From Acetivibrio mesophilus (lineage in GTDB: Bacteria; Bacillota; Clostridia; Acetivibrionales; Acetivibrionaceae), in contig NZ_RLII01000017.1 in NCBI RefSeq assembly GCF_004102745.1, positions 1 through 64,000 on the forward strand: 64,000 bases of DNA, read 5' to 3'. Made by a program: the position numbers and the translations under genes. The notes under the pieces were generated by a model. That model was not told where the DNA came from, ran no database searches, and saw only the letters and a program-made list of their open reading frames with translations. This document shows positions 7,002-15,160 of the stretch, one piece after another. Positions within the stretch are counted from its first letter, which is position 1. Every line of letters starts with the position of its first letter.

Positions 7002-8183
7002 TTATCTTCTTTTTGCTTCTTTGGCTGATGCAACATTGCATATCCTTTTTATTGCTTCGATAATATCACTTTCGGTTATATCTCCCCGTCCTTCACTGGT
7101 GGCAACCATTGCGGCTTCATTAAGTATTGTTTCTATCTGGGAACAACTCAAGCCATCGAATTTTGTAGCCATTTGCTCAATTGATACACTTTCCGACAAT
7201 CTTTTTTTCCTTGTATATATGTTTATCAACTCGATTCTGGTTTTATAATCAGGATAGGGAACAGTGTATTTTTTATCAAACCTTCCTGCCCGCACCAACG
7301 CTTCATCAAGAGCCTTATAGTTATTGGTTGCGGCAATAACCATAACACCGTCCTCACGGGTAAAGCCATCCATCTCATTTAGCATTGCGGTAATAATTCT
7401 ATTGTTTTCCTTATCAATCCCTGTCCCGGAATAATTACGCTTTTCACCTATTCCATCAAACTCATCAATAAATACGATGCAAGGCTTATTGGCACGGGCT
7501 TTTCTAAATAGGGATTTAATTTTAGCTGGCCCTATAGACATAATTGCGCTCTGAAAATCCGTTGCTTTAGTTGCAATGAAATTGACATTAGCTTCGCCTG
7601 CCAAGGCCCTTGCAAACAACGTCTTTCCATTTCCGGGGTTTCCTTCGAGCATAATACCGTTTATCGGGCGTATTCCTTTTGCGGCATACTCCTTTGGATG
7701 TTTTAAGATGTCTACAGCCTGAAGCATTTCTCTTTTTAAATCCTCCATGCCTGCAACATCAGAGAATTTCGTATTATTATTACGAATAACTTTAAATGTG
7801 TTTTTCCAAAAACCAAAAAGCTTATATAGACCGAATATTATTATCCCGAAAAAAATGATGTTAAAAATCATATCGGTAACTGTAACTAAAAACTCATCCA
7901 TACCTTTTTCCGAGACAACTTTAACTCTGTTAAGGAGCAAAAATTCTTTAAAGGAATCCAGTTCCGGATTATCGGTACTGTATTCTGTTTGATCGCCGTC
8001 TAAGTAAAACCTTACATCATCATGTCCTATTTTTGCAGAAACTACCTTACCTTCCTCCACGTAACTGTAAAAATCGGAATAAGGCAAATATTGAGACGTA
8101 TCCCTTTCAAAATAAAGAGTTATACCGATAATGACTGCAAGTATAACCATAGAAATAACAAGTACCTTTTTTCTATTTTTCAT
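7002..8183 (-). CDS. Membrane-anchored FtsH-like AAA ATPase without protease domain
   Basis: A 393-residue AAA+ ATPase. Two membrane segments (about 7-24 and 104-124) flank an extracytoplasmic domain of about 80 residues, as in FtsH. The ATPase part has Walker A GNPGNGKT (181-188), Walker B CIVFIDEFDG (235-244), sensor AATN (284-287) and the arginine-finger region RAGRFD (298-303), then a helical lid to 380. FtsH normally continues about 200 residues with a zinc HEXXH peptidase. Here the protein ends at 393 with no such motif, and a terminator follows. It may be an unfoldase partner, a membrane chaperone or a regulatory ATPase. A decayed inverted paralogue lies at 3147-3332. Confidence 0.88.
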   Translation of the reverse strand: MKNRKKVLVISMVILAVIIGITLYFERDTSQYLPYSDFYSYVEEGKVVSAKIGHDDVRFYLDGDQTEYSTDNPELDSFKEFLLLNRVKVVSEKGMDEFLVTVTDMIFNIIFFGIIIFGLYKLFGFWKNTFKVIRNNNTKFSDVAGMEDLKREMLQAVDILKHPKEYAAKGIRPINGIMLEGNPGNGKTLFARALAGEANVNFIATKATDFQSAIMSIGPAKIKSLFRKARANKPCIVFIDEFDGIGEKRNYSGTGIDKENNRIITAMLNEMDGFTREDGVMVIAATNNYKALDEALVRAGRFDKKYTVPYPDYKTRIELINIYTRKKRLSESVSIEQMATKFDGLSCSQIETILNEAAMVATSEGRGDITESDIIEAIKRICNVASAKEAKRR

Positions 8184-8275
8184 CAGTCTTTCACCCTTAC
8201 TAAAAATTTATATTAAACTCAATTATAACAAAATGGCTTTTATTATACAAAGAGAATTTTATCCCCATTTTTATA

Positions 8276-8304
8276 TTGACAAATATATCGGGAGGTGATA
8301 TATT
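8276..8304 (+). promoter_or_regulatory. Strong promoter overlapped by direct repeats (PadR gene)
   Basis: TTGACA (8276-8281), 17-base spacer, TATATT (8299-8304). The sequence atatatcggg occurs at 8283-8292, inside the spacer, and again at 8307-8316. This arrangement suits autoregulation by the PadR protein encoded 39 bases downstream. Confidence 0.65.
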
Positions 8305-8342
8305 ATATATATCGGGGCACGATAGATTGAGGGGTGATATAT

Positions 8343-8660
8343 GTGGACAATAATTTACCATTGACCGAAGCTATATTCTATATTCTTCTTGCTGTACGAA
8401 AACCCAACCACGGATATGGAATTATTCAGGAAGTTAGTGAGATTACAGGAGGTAGAGTGGTACTCGGTCCCGGTACATTATACGGTGCCATAAATTCTTT
8501 ACTATCGAAAAAATGGATAATGCTATATAGCGAAGACGTGGCTTCTAGAAAAAAGAAGGAATATCTCATTACAAAAGAAGGTATAGAAGTTTTTTTAAAA
8601 GAGGTAAAGAGATTGGAAGAGCTTGTCCGGAATGCAAAATTGATGGAGGGATTGGCATGA
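8343..8660 (+). CDS. PadR-family transcriptional regulator
   Basis: A small winged-helix DNA-binding repressor of about 105 residues. Conserved family features are FYILLAVRKPNHGYGI near the start, LGPGTLYGAINSLL (recognition helix), RKKKEYLITKEG (wing), and a C-terminal dimerisation helix. GTG at 8343 is preferred because gagggg lies 9 bases upstream; an earlier in-frame GTG at 8334 sits on that site. The stop overlaps the next start (atga), so the regulator is coupled to a DUF2812 membrane protein, a common arrangement. The likely signal is membrane or drug stress, by family analogy only. Confidence 0.9.
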   Translation: MDNNLPLTEAIFYILLAVRKPNHGYGIIQEVSEITGGRVVLGPGTLYGAINSLLSKKWIMLYSEDVASRKKKEYLITKEGIEVFLKEVKRLEELVRNAKLMEGLA

Positions 8661-9169
8661 AGAAGTTTAGATTGTATTATGATAAAGATAGAGAACAGGA
8701 TTGGCTACAAAAAATGTCATCGGAAGGGTGGGCATTAAAGAAATTTTTTCTGGGTGTATATACTTTCGTTCCATGTAAGCCGGGAGAATATATCTATCAA
8801 ATTGATTTGCTTGAAAATTGGGACGGAGACAAAGAAGATTTTGCTGCCTTTATGGAGGACAGCGGGGTTGAAGTGGTTTCACAGTGGTATAGATGGGTTT
8901 TCCTCAGGAAAAAAGCTGAGGATGGTCCTTTTGAGATGTATACGGATGTTGAATCTAAAATAAACCAGTACAATAGAATAAAGAACTTCTTTCTAGCTGC
9001 ATTGATATTGGAGATTGGATGTTTTTTTATAGAAATTAATGCAGCACTGCAAACAAATAGGCCACTGTTTTGGATTTTTGCAATATTGATAGGTATTGTT
9101 GCTATTGCCTTTCTTCGGATAGTATGGAGATGCCAGTGGAAAATAGAGCAATTACAGCGGGGAAAGTAA
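8657..9169 (+). CDS. DUF2812 membrane protein paired with PadR
   Basis: 170 residues. The N-terminal half (MKKFRLYYDKDREQDWLQKM, then EGWAL) is the DUF2812 signature. Two hydrophobic segments follow near 113-128 and 134-153, giving a cytoplasmic domain tethered by a hairpin membrane anchor. It overlaps the PadR gene by four bases and is followed by a strong terminator, so the operon is just these two genes. Biochemical function is unknown; in other Firmicutes such proteins are controlled by their PadR partner. Confidence 0.85.
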   Translation: MKKFRLYYDKDREQDWLQKMSSEGWALKKFFLGVYTFVPCKPGEYIYQIDLLENWDGDKEDFAAFMEDSGVEVVSQWYRWVFLRKKAEDGPFEMYTDVESKINQYNRIKNFFLAALILEIGCFFIEINAALQTNRPLFWIFAILIGIVAIAFLRIVWRCQWKIEQLQRGK

Positions 9170-9224
9170 GGGAGATACATACTTTATATATTACTTCGTA
9201 AATTAAATACGGCATCATTAAAAA

Positions 9225-9277
9225 GGGGCTGTTGCAAAACTAGCTGAAACAAGTTAGTTTTGCAACAGCTCCGATTT
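9225..9277 (+). terminator. Terminator after PadR-DUF2812 operon
   Basis: Arms 9228-9242 and 9255-9269 (gctgttgcaaaacta / tagttttgcaacagc) pair perfectly over 15 bp and extend three more pairs outward. They enclose a 12-base loop and are followed by gattttta. The sequence resembles the ends of some insertion sequences, but no transposase is present. Confidence 0.7.
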
Positions 9278-9809
9278 TTATGTGAAAATCTGCGAAGAAG
9301 CTGTGGCTAATATTTAAATCCGTTATAATAAATGGGAAAAAAATTAATATATATAAACGGAATAATTATGACGAATATATATATGAGGCAAAGGTTATTT
9401 ATGTAGACTATGCTTTGGAAATGATTACAGGGAAAAGGAAAACGGGTGTTTAAAAGTTCAAAGAGTTTAATGGCATTGGCAAGTCAGTAGTGTTAGAACA
9501 GTCTAATGTATAATTGTCTTCTTTTCACAATGAGAAGAGTAGAATCCACAAAGACATTTTAAGATACATAAGGGAATCGAAAGAGAGTTCATAATGACAG
9601 CTGTCGGAGTTGGCCGGATTGACAACTAATGAGATTTACATAACGTAGAACAAAGAACTGTCGATAGTTTTTTTCCTTTTTAAGGAGGTGGTGTAGCCAT
9701 TCCCACAATGAAATTGCGTTCTTATATGCCCTAAGACTATTAGACATTTTGAGATTTGGTAGTATAAACATTAAAAAAATTACATAAAAACATGAAAGGA
9801 GGTTTACAG
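9278..9809. other. Intergenic region, no gene recognised
   Basis: About 530 bases of AT-rich sequence with only short frames broken by stops. One plus-strand stretch near 9357-9450 reads as a possible decayed coding fragment, but no family was recognised. A leftward 60-codon frame at 9589-9771 has no ribosome-binding site. The cheW ribosome-binding site (aaaggagg, 9795-9802) ends the region. Confidence 0.5.
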
Positions 9810-10307
9810 GTGACCGAAACAGAAGAACTTGAAATCATAGGACAGGAAGAAGACACTCAAAAAGATAAATTTCTTACCTTCGTATTAGGCAAAGAGTCAT
9901 ATGGTATAGAAATAAAAAATGTGACTGAAATTATTGGCATTCAACCGATTACAGAAGTTCCTGAGCTCCCGGATTACATCCGCGGAATAGTTAACTTAAG
10001 GGGCAAAATCATACCGGTGGTAGATATGAGATTGAGATTTAAAAAGAAATTTCGAGAGTATAATGAAAGAACCTGCATAATTGTTGTTAACATAATAAAT
10101 GCCTCTGTTGGCCTTATCGTTGACAGTGTGTCTGAAGTGATAGGAATTCAGGAAGAAGATATAGTTTCTCCTCCAGATATGAACCAAGGTCTTAGCAACA
10201 AATATATCAAGGGTATTGCAAAAGTAGAAAATGACGTAAAACTCTTGTTGGACTGCAATGAATTATTAAGTAAAGATGAGTTTAAAAATCTAGAAAACAT
10301 CAAATAA
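9810..10307 (+). CDS. cheW: CheW, chemotaxis coupling protein
   Basis: Adaptor that links chemoreceptors to the CheA kinase. The SH3-like CheW fold is visible: FLTFVLGKESYGIEI, the receptor-contact motif IRGIVNLRGKIIPVVDMR, IIVVNI, GLIVDSVSEV, and the final KLLLD. GTG at 9810 is chosen because aaaggagg (9795-9802) lies 7 bases upstream. An in-frame ATG at 9792 sits upstream of that site and would include it in the coding region. About 165 residues, normal for CheW, with an acidic N-terminal tail of about 20 residues. A chemoreceptor gene follows after 19 bases. Confidence 0.94.
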   Translation: MTETEELEIIGQEEDTQKDKFLTFVLGKESYGIEIKNVTEIIGIQPITEVPELPDYIRGIVNLRGKIIPVVDMRLRFKKKFREYNERTCIIVVNIINASVGLIVDSVSEVIGIQEEDIVSPPDMNQGLSNKYIKGIAKVENDVKLLLDCNELLSKDEFKNLENIK

Positions 10308-10326
10308 TCCAGTAGGAATCTAAATT

Positions 10327-12066
10327 ATGAATTTTTTCGGTAATTTAAGCTTGGGAAAAAAACTGTATTCAGGCTTTGCAGCAGTATTGGTAATTCTTAT
10401 AGCATTATCAGCAATAACATTTACAAATTTTTCAAAGCTGCATGAAACTACAAACTGGAACACACATACATATGAAGTTATAGTTGAACTGGAATCTATG
10501 CTGAAAGAAATGATAAATATGGAGACCGGTCAGCGTGGATTTGCCCTAACTGGAGTAGAAGAATCTCTAAAACCGTTTAATACCGGTAAAGAAGAGTTTG
10601 AAAAGCATTTCAACATTGTAAAAGAACTGACAGCCGATAACCCAAAGCAGCAGGAGCTTTTGAGCTCTCTTAAAAGTACACAGCAGGAGTGGCTTAAAAT
10701 AGCTGAAGCCAGCATAAGCCTTAGAAGGAATGTGTTAAACGGCACAAATACAATGGATGATATTATAAGGGATGAACAGGCTGCAAGGGGTAAAGAAATC
10801 TTTGACAAATTCAGAGAAATTATTGCGGAGTCTGAAAGCATTGAAAGGACATTGTTGGATACTCGCGCAGAAGAATTGGAAGATCTAAAAACAAAAACGA
10901 ATATGGTTATCATTATAGGAACATCTCTTTCAGTCCTTATAGCACTGGCAATTGCATTTTTCATAACAAGGATGATTACTCGTCCTGTAAATGAAATAAA
11001 AATGGTGGCACAAAATATTGCAGAGGGTGATTTGAGTGTAACAATAGACAATAAGTACTATAAAGACGAAATAGGTGCTTTAGCAGAAGCATTTGAAAAA
11101 ATGACTGAAAATCTAAATGAAGTTATGACTAATATAAACTCTTCTGCAGAACAGGTAGCATCGGGTTCCAGACAGGTTTCCGACTTCAGTACATCCCTTT
11201 CTCAGGGAGCTGCCGAGCAGGCAACTTCCACAGAAGAGCTCTCTGCTTCTATTGAAGAAGTCTCATCGCAAACAAAACGAAATGCAGAGAATGCAAACCA
11301 GGCTAATTCGCTTGCTGAAAATGCAAAATTAAATGCTTCTCAAGGTAATGAACATATGAGCAGGATGCTAAAAGCTATGGATGAAATAAATGATTCTTCT
11401 GCGAGTATATCTAAGATTATAAAAGTTATTGATGAGATTGCATTCCAAACAAACATACTGGCTTTAAATGCAGCAGTTGAGGCTGCAAGAGCAGGCCAGC
11501 ACGGTAAAGGATTTGCAGTAGTAGCGGAGGAAGTAAGAAACCTTGCACAAAGGTCTGCAAATGTAGCAAAGGAAACTACAACAATGATTGAAGATTCTAT
11601 TAATAAAGTAGAAGATGGCACTAAGATTGCAAAAGAGACAGCAGATGCCCTTAATGAAATAGTTGATAATATTGCAAAGGTAACCGAGCTGGTAAATGAC
11701 ATTGCCACAGCATCAAATAATCAGGCTACTGCAATTTCACAGATAAATCAAGGAGTTATTCAGATATCGCAGGTGGTGCAGACAACATCTGCTACTTCTG
11801 AAGAGAGTGCTGCTGCAAGCGAACAACTTGCAGGCCAGGCAGAAGTATTAAAAGAGCAGGTTTCCAAGTTTAAACTTAGAAAGACTATCAGGTCAGCTTC
11901 TTATAAAGAAGCGAACGATATTAATCCTGGTATTTTAAAAATGCTTGAGGATATGATAGATAAAGACAAAGTCGCTAAAAAATCAACTGGTGAAAAAAGT
12001 AAAGAACTGGTATCAAATAGTTCCAAAAAAATTGTGCTGAATGAAAATGAGTTTGGCAAATATTAA
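10327..12066 (+). CDS. Methyl-accepting chemotaxis protein with CHASE3 sensor
   Basis: Transmembrane chemoreceptor of 579 residues. TM1 is about 15-33. The extracellular part (about 40-185) is a CHASE3-type four-helix domain, recognised by [12 protein letters not shown] (65-76). TM2 is about 192-213, then HAMP (214-266, RPVNEI...GDLSV). The cytoplasmic coiled coil carries the conserved signalling tip [20 protein letters not shown] and the following [16 protein letters not shown]. No C-terminal CheR-tethering pentapeptide is present. It forms an operon with cheW and ends at a good terminator. Ligand is unknown. Confidence 0.95.
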   Translation: MNFFGNLSLGKKLYSGFAAVLVILIALSAITFTNFSKLHETTNWNTHTYEVIVELESMLKEMINMETGQRGFALTGVEESLKPFNTGKEEFEKHFNIVKELTADNPKQQELLSSLKSTQQEWLKIAEASISLRRNVLNGTNTMDDIIRDEQAARGKEIFDKFREIIAESESIERTLLDTRAEELEDLKTKTNMVIIIGTSLSVLIALAIAFFITRMITRPVNEIKMVAQNIAEGDLSVTIDNKYYKDEIGALAEAFEKMTENLNEVMTNINSSAEQVASGSRQVSDFSTSLSQGAAEQATSTEELSASIEEVSSQTKRNAENANQANSLAENAKLNASQGNEHMSRMLKAMDEINDSSASISKIIKVIDEIAFQTNILALNAAVEAARAGQHGKGFAVVAEEVRNLAQRSANVAKETTTMIEDSINKVEDGTKIAKETADALNEIVDNIAKVTELVNDIATASNNQATAISQINQGVIQISQVVQTTSATSEESAAASEQLAGQAEVLKEQVSKFKLRKTIRSASYKEANDINPGILKMLEDMIDKDKVAKKSTGEKSKELVSNSSKKIVLNENEFGKY

Positions 12067-12097
12067 TACGTAAAACGGGGGACAGTATTCTGTTTCA

Positions 12098-12142
12098 AAT
12101 CATCCTGCCTCTTTTATTAATTGGAGGCGGGGTGATTTTTTA
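12098..12142 (+). terminator. Terminator of the cheW-receptor operon
   Basis: Arms 12098-12111 and 12124-12137 pair over 14 positions (two G-U), with a 12-base loop. The distal arm runs into a T-rich tract (gattttttattt). Confidence 0.8.
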
Positions 12143-12147
12143 TTTGG

Positions 12148-12207
12148 CCTCTTGGAATGAAATGAAAGAGGCAAAGGCGAAGGGACTCGATGTCCCGAGC
12201 TTTTATT
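12148..12207 (+). repeat. 60-bp interspersed repeat, copy 2
   Basis: Matches 6871-6930 with only a few differences. It lies between the chemoreceptor terminator and the terminator of the leftward anti-sigma gene, outside any gene. Here the first half can pair (gcctctt with aagaggc). Confidence 0.8.
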
Positions 12208-12209
12208 AT

Positions 12210-12250
12210 AAAAAAATATACCGTTCTTGGCTAATACCAAGGAACGGTAT
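12210..12250 (-). terminator. Terminator of the ECF/anti-sigma operon
   Basis: Arms 12218-12230 and 12237-12250 (ataccgttcttgg / ccaaggaacggtat) pair with a single bulge. On the minus strand the stem is followed by a run of Ts. It lies 18 bases after the stop codon. Confidence 0.8.
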
Positions 12251-12267
12251 AACTGAAAAGCGATTAT

Positions 12268-13671
12268 TTAAATAGTCCATTGACCATGGGCGATACATAC
12301 AAGATACCACTGGCCGTCATACTCTTCAAAAACCAACCTCAGGCTTGCCCAATCCGCACTATCATAAGGTTCGGGCTGTGCGGTCCCGGGGAAGTAGTAC
12401 TCTATGAATTTGCCGTCAGGATAAATATCCAAAATATTGACAATAGTATTTCCATAGGGCTTTATTTCATTGTATGACACTATTTCTACATTCTCAAAAT
12501 CATGGTCATATATGAATCTGTCGTAATACTGTGCAAAGGTTAATTCAATCGGATGACCAGATCCGTCATATTCTCCCCAAGTATACACTTCTCCCGACTC
12601 CAACAGGCCTATTATTTGATCCTTTGTAAACACTTTATGCTTTTCTAATTCAATGTGGGAATAGGGGGAGAACAGCACACCTTTCATAGGATGGACCAAT
12701 GAGGCCAGCTTTTCCATATCCTTTTCCTTAATAGCTTTAATTGCTGTTTGAGACTTGGCTTCAACTTCAGCTTTTATCTCACTTGAACTCTTCTGGATAA
12801 TCTTATCATTTCTTTTGAAGGGTTCGCTTAATACAGCATGTATATATGCATCTTGCTTTTGTCCTTCAATAAGAAACTGTACTTTTTCGATATTGGGAAG
12901 CTCGGTCATTGTATTGATTATTGAGTATAAAGTCATTAATTCTCCCGCTGTTCCCACGGAATTGTTATCAACAAACTCTCTAGAAAGATCAAGGGTGCAG
13001 ATACCGCCTTCAGTGGATACCGATAAAAGTCTTGTCCCCTTAGGTACTGTTGCATATAAACCTTCGCTTTTCGGGCCCTTTTGCAATTCTTCAAACACTA
13101 ATCTTTCTATTTGTGTGTCTTTGATTATTTCAACTTCCCTCTTTTCGGCTACAACTTTGTCTGCATTGGAATTTGAATAATAAAGGGTAATTGTCCTCTT
13201 TTCTACAGGATTTTGAACTGCTGGGTTTGTACTTTCAGGTAAAACAGCTGGATTGGTATTTTGGTGGTTAGTAACCGAAGCGGTTGGATTAGGTTCCACA
13301 TTGTTGCCATTATTAATTAATCCTCTGAGATTACTAAAATTTGTTACACCTACCATTACCACAACAAGTACTGCTGCAGATACCAAAATTGGCTTAATAA
13401 CAGGCATTGCCTTATGAAATGCTCTGCCAACCCAAAACTTTTTATTTTTGCTATATCTATTCACATCAATTGCCTCCATTACATTTTTGCTGATGCTTTT
13501 ACTTGCCAAAGAACTGTCCTTTGCATAAGTTTCTGTAAATTTCAGTACACCATAGTGCCTTTTGCATCTTTCACATGCATCCAAATGTTCTTTAACTCTC
13601 TTTTTCTCTTCATCGGAGAGTTGATTTTCGGAATATTTAATTATGTCTTCAAAACTAAAATTGCACTTCAT
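12268..13671 (-). CDS. Membrane anti-sigma factor with GerMN sensor domain
   Basis: Likely inhibitor of the ECF sigma factor encoded just upstream. The N-terminal zinc anti-sigma domain has the HxxxCxxC motif (H29, C33, C36). A membrane segment runs about 93-111, then a Thr/Asn/Pro-rich linker. The outer part contains a GerMN domain (about 160-285, including GTRLLSVSTEGGICTLDLS and an NTMTELP helix), as in GerM and LpqB. A further domain (about 300-467) ends in WYLVCIAHGQWTI and looks like an NTF2-type or DUF fold. The gene starts two bases after the sigma stop codon and its aaggaggg site lies within the sigma gene, so the pair is translated together. Confidence 0.88.
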   Translation of the reverse strand: MKCNFSFEDIIKYSENQLSDEEKKRVKEHLDACERCKRHYGVLKFTETYAKDSSLASKSISKNVMEAIDVNRYSKNKKFWVGRAFHKAMPVIKPILVSAAVLVVVMVGVTNFSNLRGLINNGNNVEPNPTASVTNHQNTNPAVLPESTNPAVQNPVEKRTITLYYSNSNADKVVAEKREVEIIKDTQIERLVFEELQKGPKSEGLYATVPKGTRLLSVSTEGGICTLDLSREFVDNNSVGTAGELMTLYSIINTMTELPNIEKVQFLIEGQKQDAYIHAVLSEPFKRNDKIIQKSSSEIKAEVEAKSQTAIKAIKEKDMEKLASLVHPMKGVLFSPYSHIELEKHKVFTKDQIIGLLESGEVYTWGEYDGSGHPIELTFAQYYDRFIYDHDFENVEIVSYNEIKPYGNTIVNILDIYPDGKFIEYYFPGTAQPEPYDSADWASLRLVFEEYDGQWYLVCIAHGQWTI

Positions 13672-13673
13672 TT

Positions 13674-14255
13674 TTATCTACCCTCCTTTTCCAGTTTTTC
13701 ATACTTCCTACATATACTCTGCTTAGCCCTTTGTATTTTCATCTTTGCAGCTTCGGGCGAGATACCTAATATATCGCCGATTTCTTTAAAGGAAAAATCC
13801 TGTATACATCGCAAAAGCAATGCTGTTTTCTGATCCTCTTTAAGGTCGTCAATAAGTCTAATTATTTCCCCTCGCCGTTCCTTCATTTCGTAGGCTATCT
13901 CAGGATAATCACAAAAGTTTGCAGGTAGTTCCGGTACGTTTGTGTAATAGTCAACATTTTTTATACCTTTTACTTTTCTGTATTCACTTCTAAGAGTGTT
14001 TATAGCTATTCGGTAAATCCAAGTGGAGAAACTCCATTTATTGTTGTATTTATACAGGTTCTTATATACCTTTATAAACACCTCCTGGGTTATTTCCTCT
14101 GCGTCCTCTGGGGAGGCCGTCATTTTTGAGAGAAAATTTATTAACTTGCCCTGGTATAACCTTATCAATTCCTCAAAGGAATTGATATTGCCTTTTAAAG
14201 TACTTTCAACCAACATGTTGTCTCGTTCTTTGCTCATAGTTATCACACCAACCAT
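13674..14255 (-). CDS. ECF RNA polymerase sigma factor (SigW-like)
   Basis: Alternative sigma factor of about 190 residues. Region 2 has FEELIRLYQGKLINFL, the core-binding DAEEITQEVFIKVYKN, and the -10 recognition segment WSFSTWIYRIAINTLRSEYR. Region 4 has the helix-turn-helix DFSFKEIGDILGISPEAAKM. Either ATG at 14255 or ATG at 14237 (protein beginning MSKERDN) could be the start; neither has a strong ribosome-binding site. Partner of the downstream GerMN anti-sigma. A second, divergent ECF module begins 430 bases away. Confidence 0.93.
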   Translation of the reverse strand: MVGVITMSKERDNMLVESTLKGNINSFEELIRLYQGKLINFLSKMTASPEDAEEITQEVFIKVYKNLYKYNNKWSFSTWIYRIAINTLRSEYRKVKGIKNVDYYTNVPELPANFCDYPEIAYEMKERRGEIIRLIDDLKEDQKTALLLRCIQDFSFKEIGDILGISPEAAKMKIQRAKQSICRKYEKLEKEGR

Positions 14256-14682
14256 ATGCTATTCTCTTCAAAAAGCTTATACGCCTTATCCTAAAGGATA
14301 GTAAGATGCTTTTCGAAAAGATATAGTTAATTATAAAATCGTACGATTCTCATCATTTATGTGATGCTTTTATATCATTATACGCATTAAATTGCCCACA
14401 GTAACGGCAAAAATATTTTATTTTTTTATTTCCTTGAGAAATCATGTGATATCTATTTATTGAATATAAATTTGTCCAAGTAAAATACCAACCTAAAGTT
14501 CAAGAGTTTTAAATCTTAGCCATCGTTATTATTGGCAGTACTTACGCAAATTTTAACCTTGACAAGTACGTAGCGTTATATTATTTATAGTGGGACCAAT
14601 AGACACGTATTATATAAGTTTGTAACCTTTTTATATATTAAGTGTTTTATATAATAAGTGGACTATATTGCAAGGAGAGAAT
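14256..14682. other. Divergent control region between two ECF modules
   Basis: Non-coding, very AT-rich. Features seen are a 12-base palindrome aatcgtacgatt (about 14336-14347), a small hairpin (tatcctaaaggata, about 14287), and a candidate promoter toward the right with TTGACA at 14559-14564 and TATTTA 17 bases later. The same stretch also reads aacc-N15-cgtt, an ECF-type arrangement that would allow self-activation. The second sigma gene's aaggagag site is at 14672-14679. Confidence 0.45.
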
Positions 14683-15147
14683 ATGAATCAGGATTTTGAA
14701 CTGTTTTATTTACAAACAAGTAGCTTGGTATACAGCTTTTTTATATCACGGGTGTCATCAAAGCAAGATGCGGAGGATTTGGTTGCAGAGGTTTATTATA
14801 AAGCCTTTCGAAATGTTAATTCTAAAACAAAGCTGACAAAGGCTTGGATTTTTACCATTGCCTCAAACTTATTAAAGAATTATTACCGAGATCGAAAACC
14901 GATGGAAGATATTCAAGATATTGTTATGGATGTAAATGAGGTTGAAGATGCGATTATATCTTCGGAAAGGGCAAAAGAATTGGTGATGGCTGTAAATAAG
15001 CTTTCTTATGATGATCAATTATTGGTTTCACTCCGGTATTTTGCTCAGTTACCTTACAGAGACATTTCGAAGGTTATGAATATATCTGTGGCGGCCGCTA
15101 AGACACGTATGTCCAGATGTCTTGCAAAATTGAAAGAGCTGCTTTAG
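14683..15147 (+). CDS. ECF RNA polymerase sigma factor (second)
   Basis: A 154-residue sigma-70 family ECF factor. Region 2 shows VYSFFISRVSSKQDAEDLVA, EVYYKAFRNV and KAWIFTIASNLLKNYYRDRK. Region 4 ends LPYRDISKVMNISVAAAKTR. ATG at 14683 is chosen because aaggagag lies 5 bases upstream; an in-frame TTG at 14668 precedes that site. The next gene starts 13 bases after the stop and encodes a membrane protein that should be its anti-sigma factor. It is shorter and clearly different in sequence from the ECF at 13674, so the two are not recent duplicates. Confidence 0.92.
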   Translation: MNQDFELFYLQTSSLVYSFFISRVSSKQDAEDLVAEVYYKAFRNVNSKTKLTKAWIFTIASNLLKNYYRDRKPMEDIQDIVMDVNEVEDAIISSERAKELVMAVNKLSYDDQLLVSLRYFAQLPYRDISKVMNISVAAAKTRMSRCLAKLKELL

Positions 15148-15160
15148 GAAAGGAGATAAT

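Noticed and set aside
9225-9277. Possible insertion-sequence end
   Set aside because: Sequence resembles some IS termini, but there is no partner end or transposase; position and T-tract fit a terminator better.
9589-9771. Leftward 60-codon frame in the gap before cheW
   Set aside because: No ribosome-binding site, no recognised family, and the surrounding DNA looks decayed.
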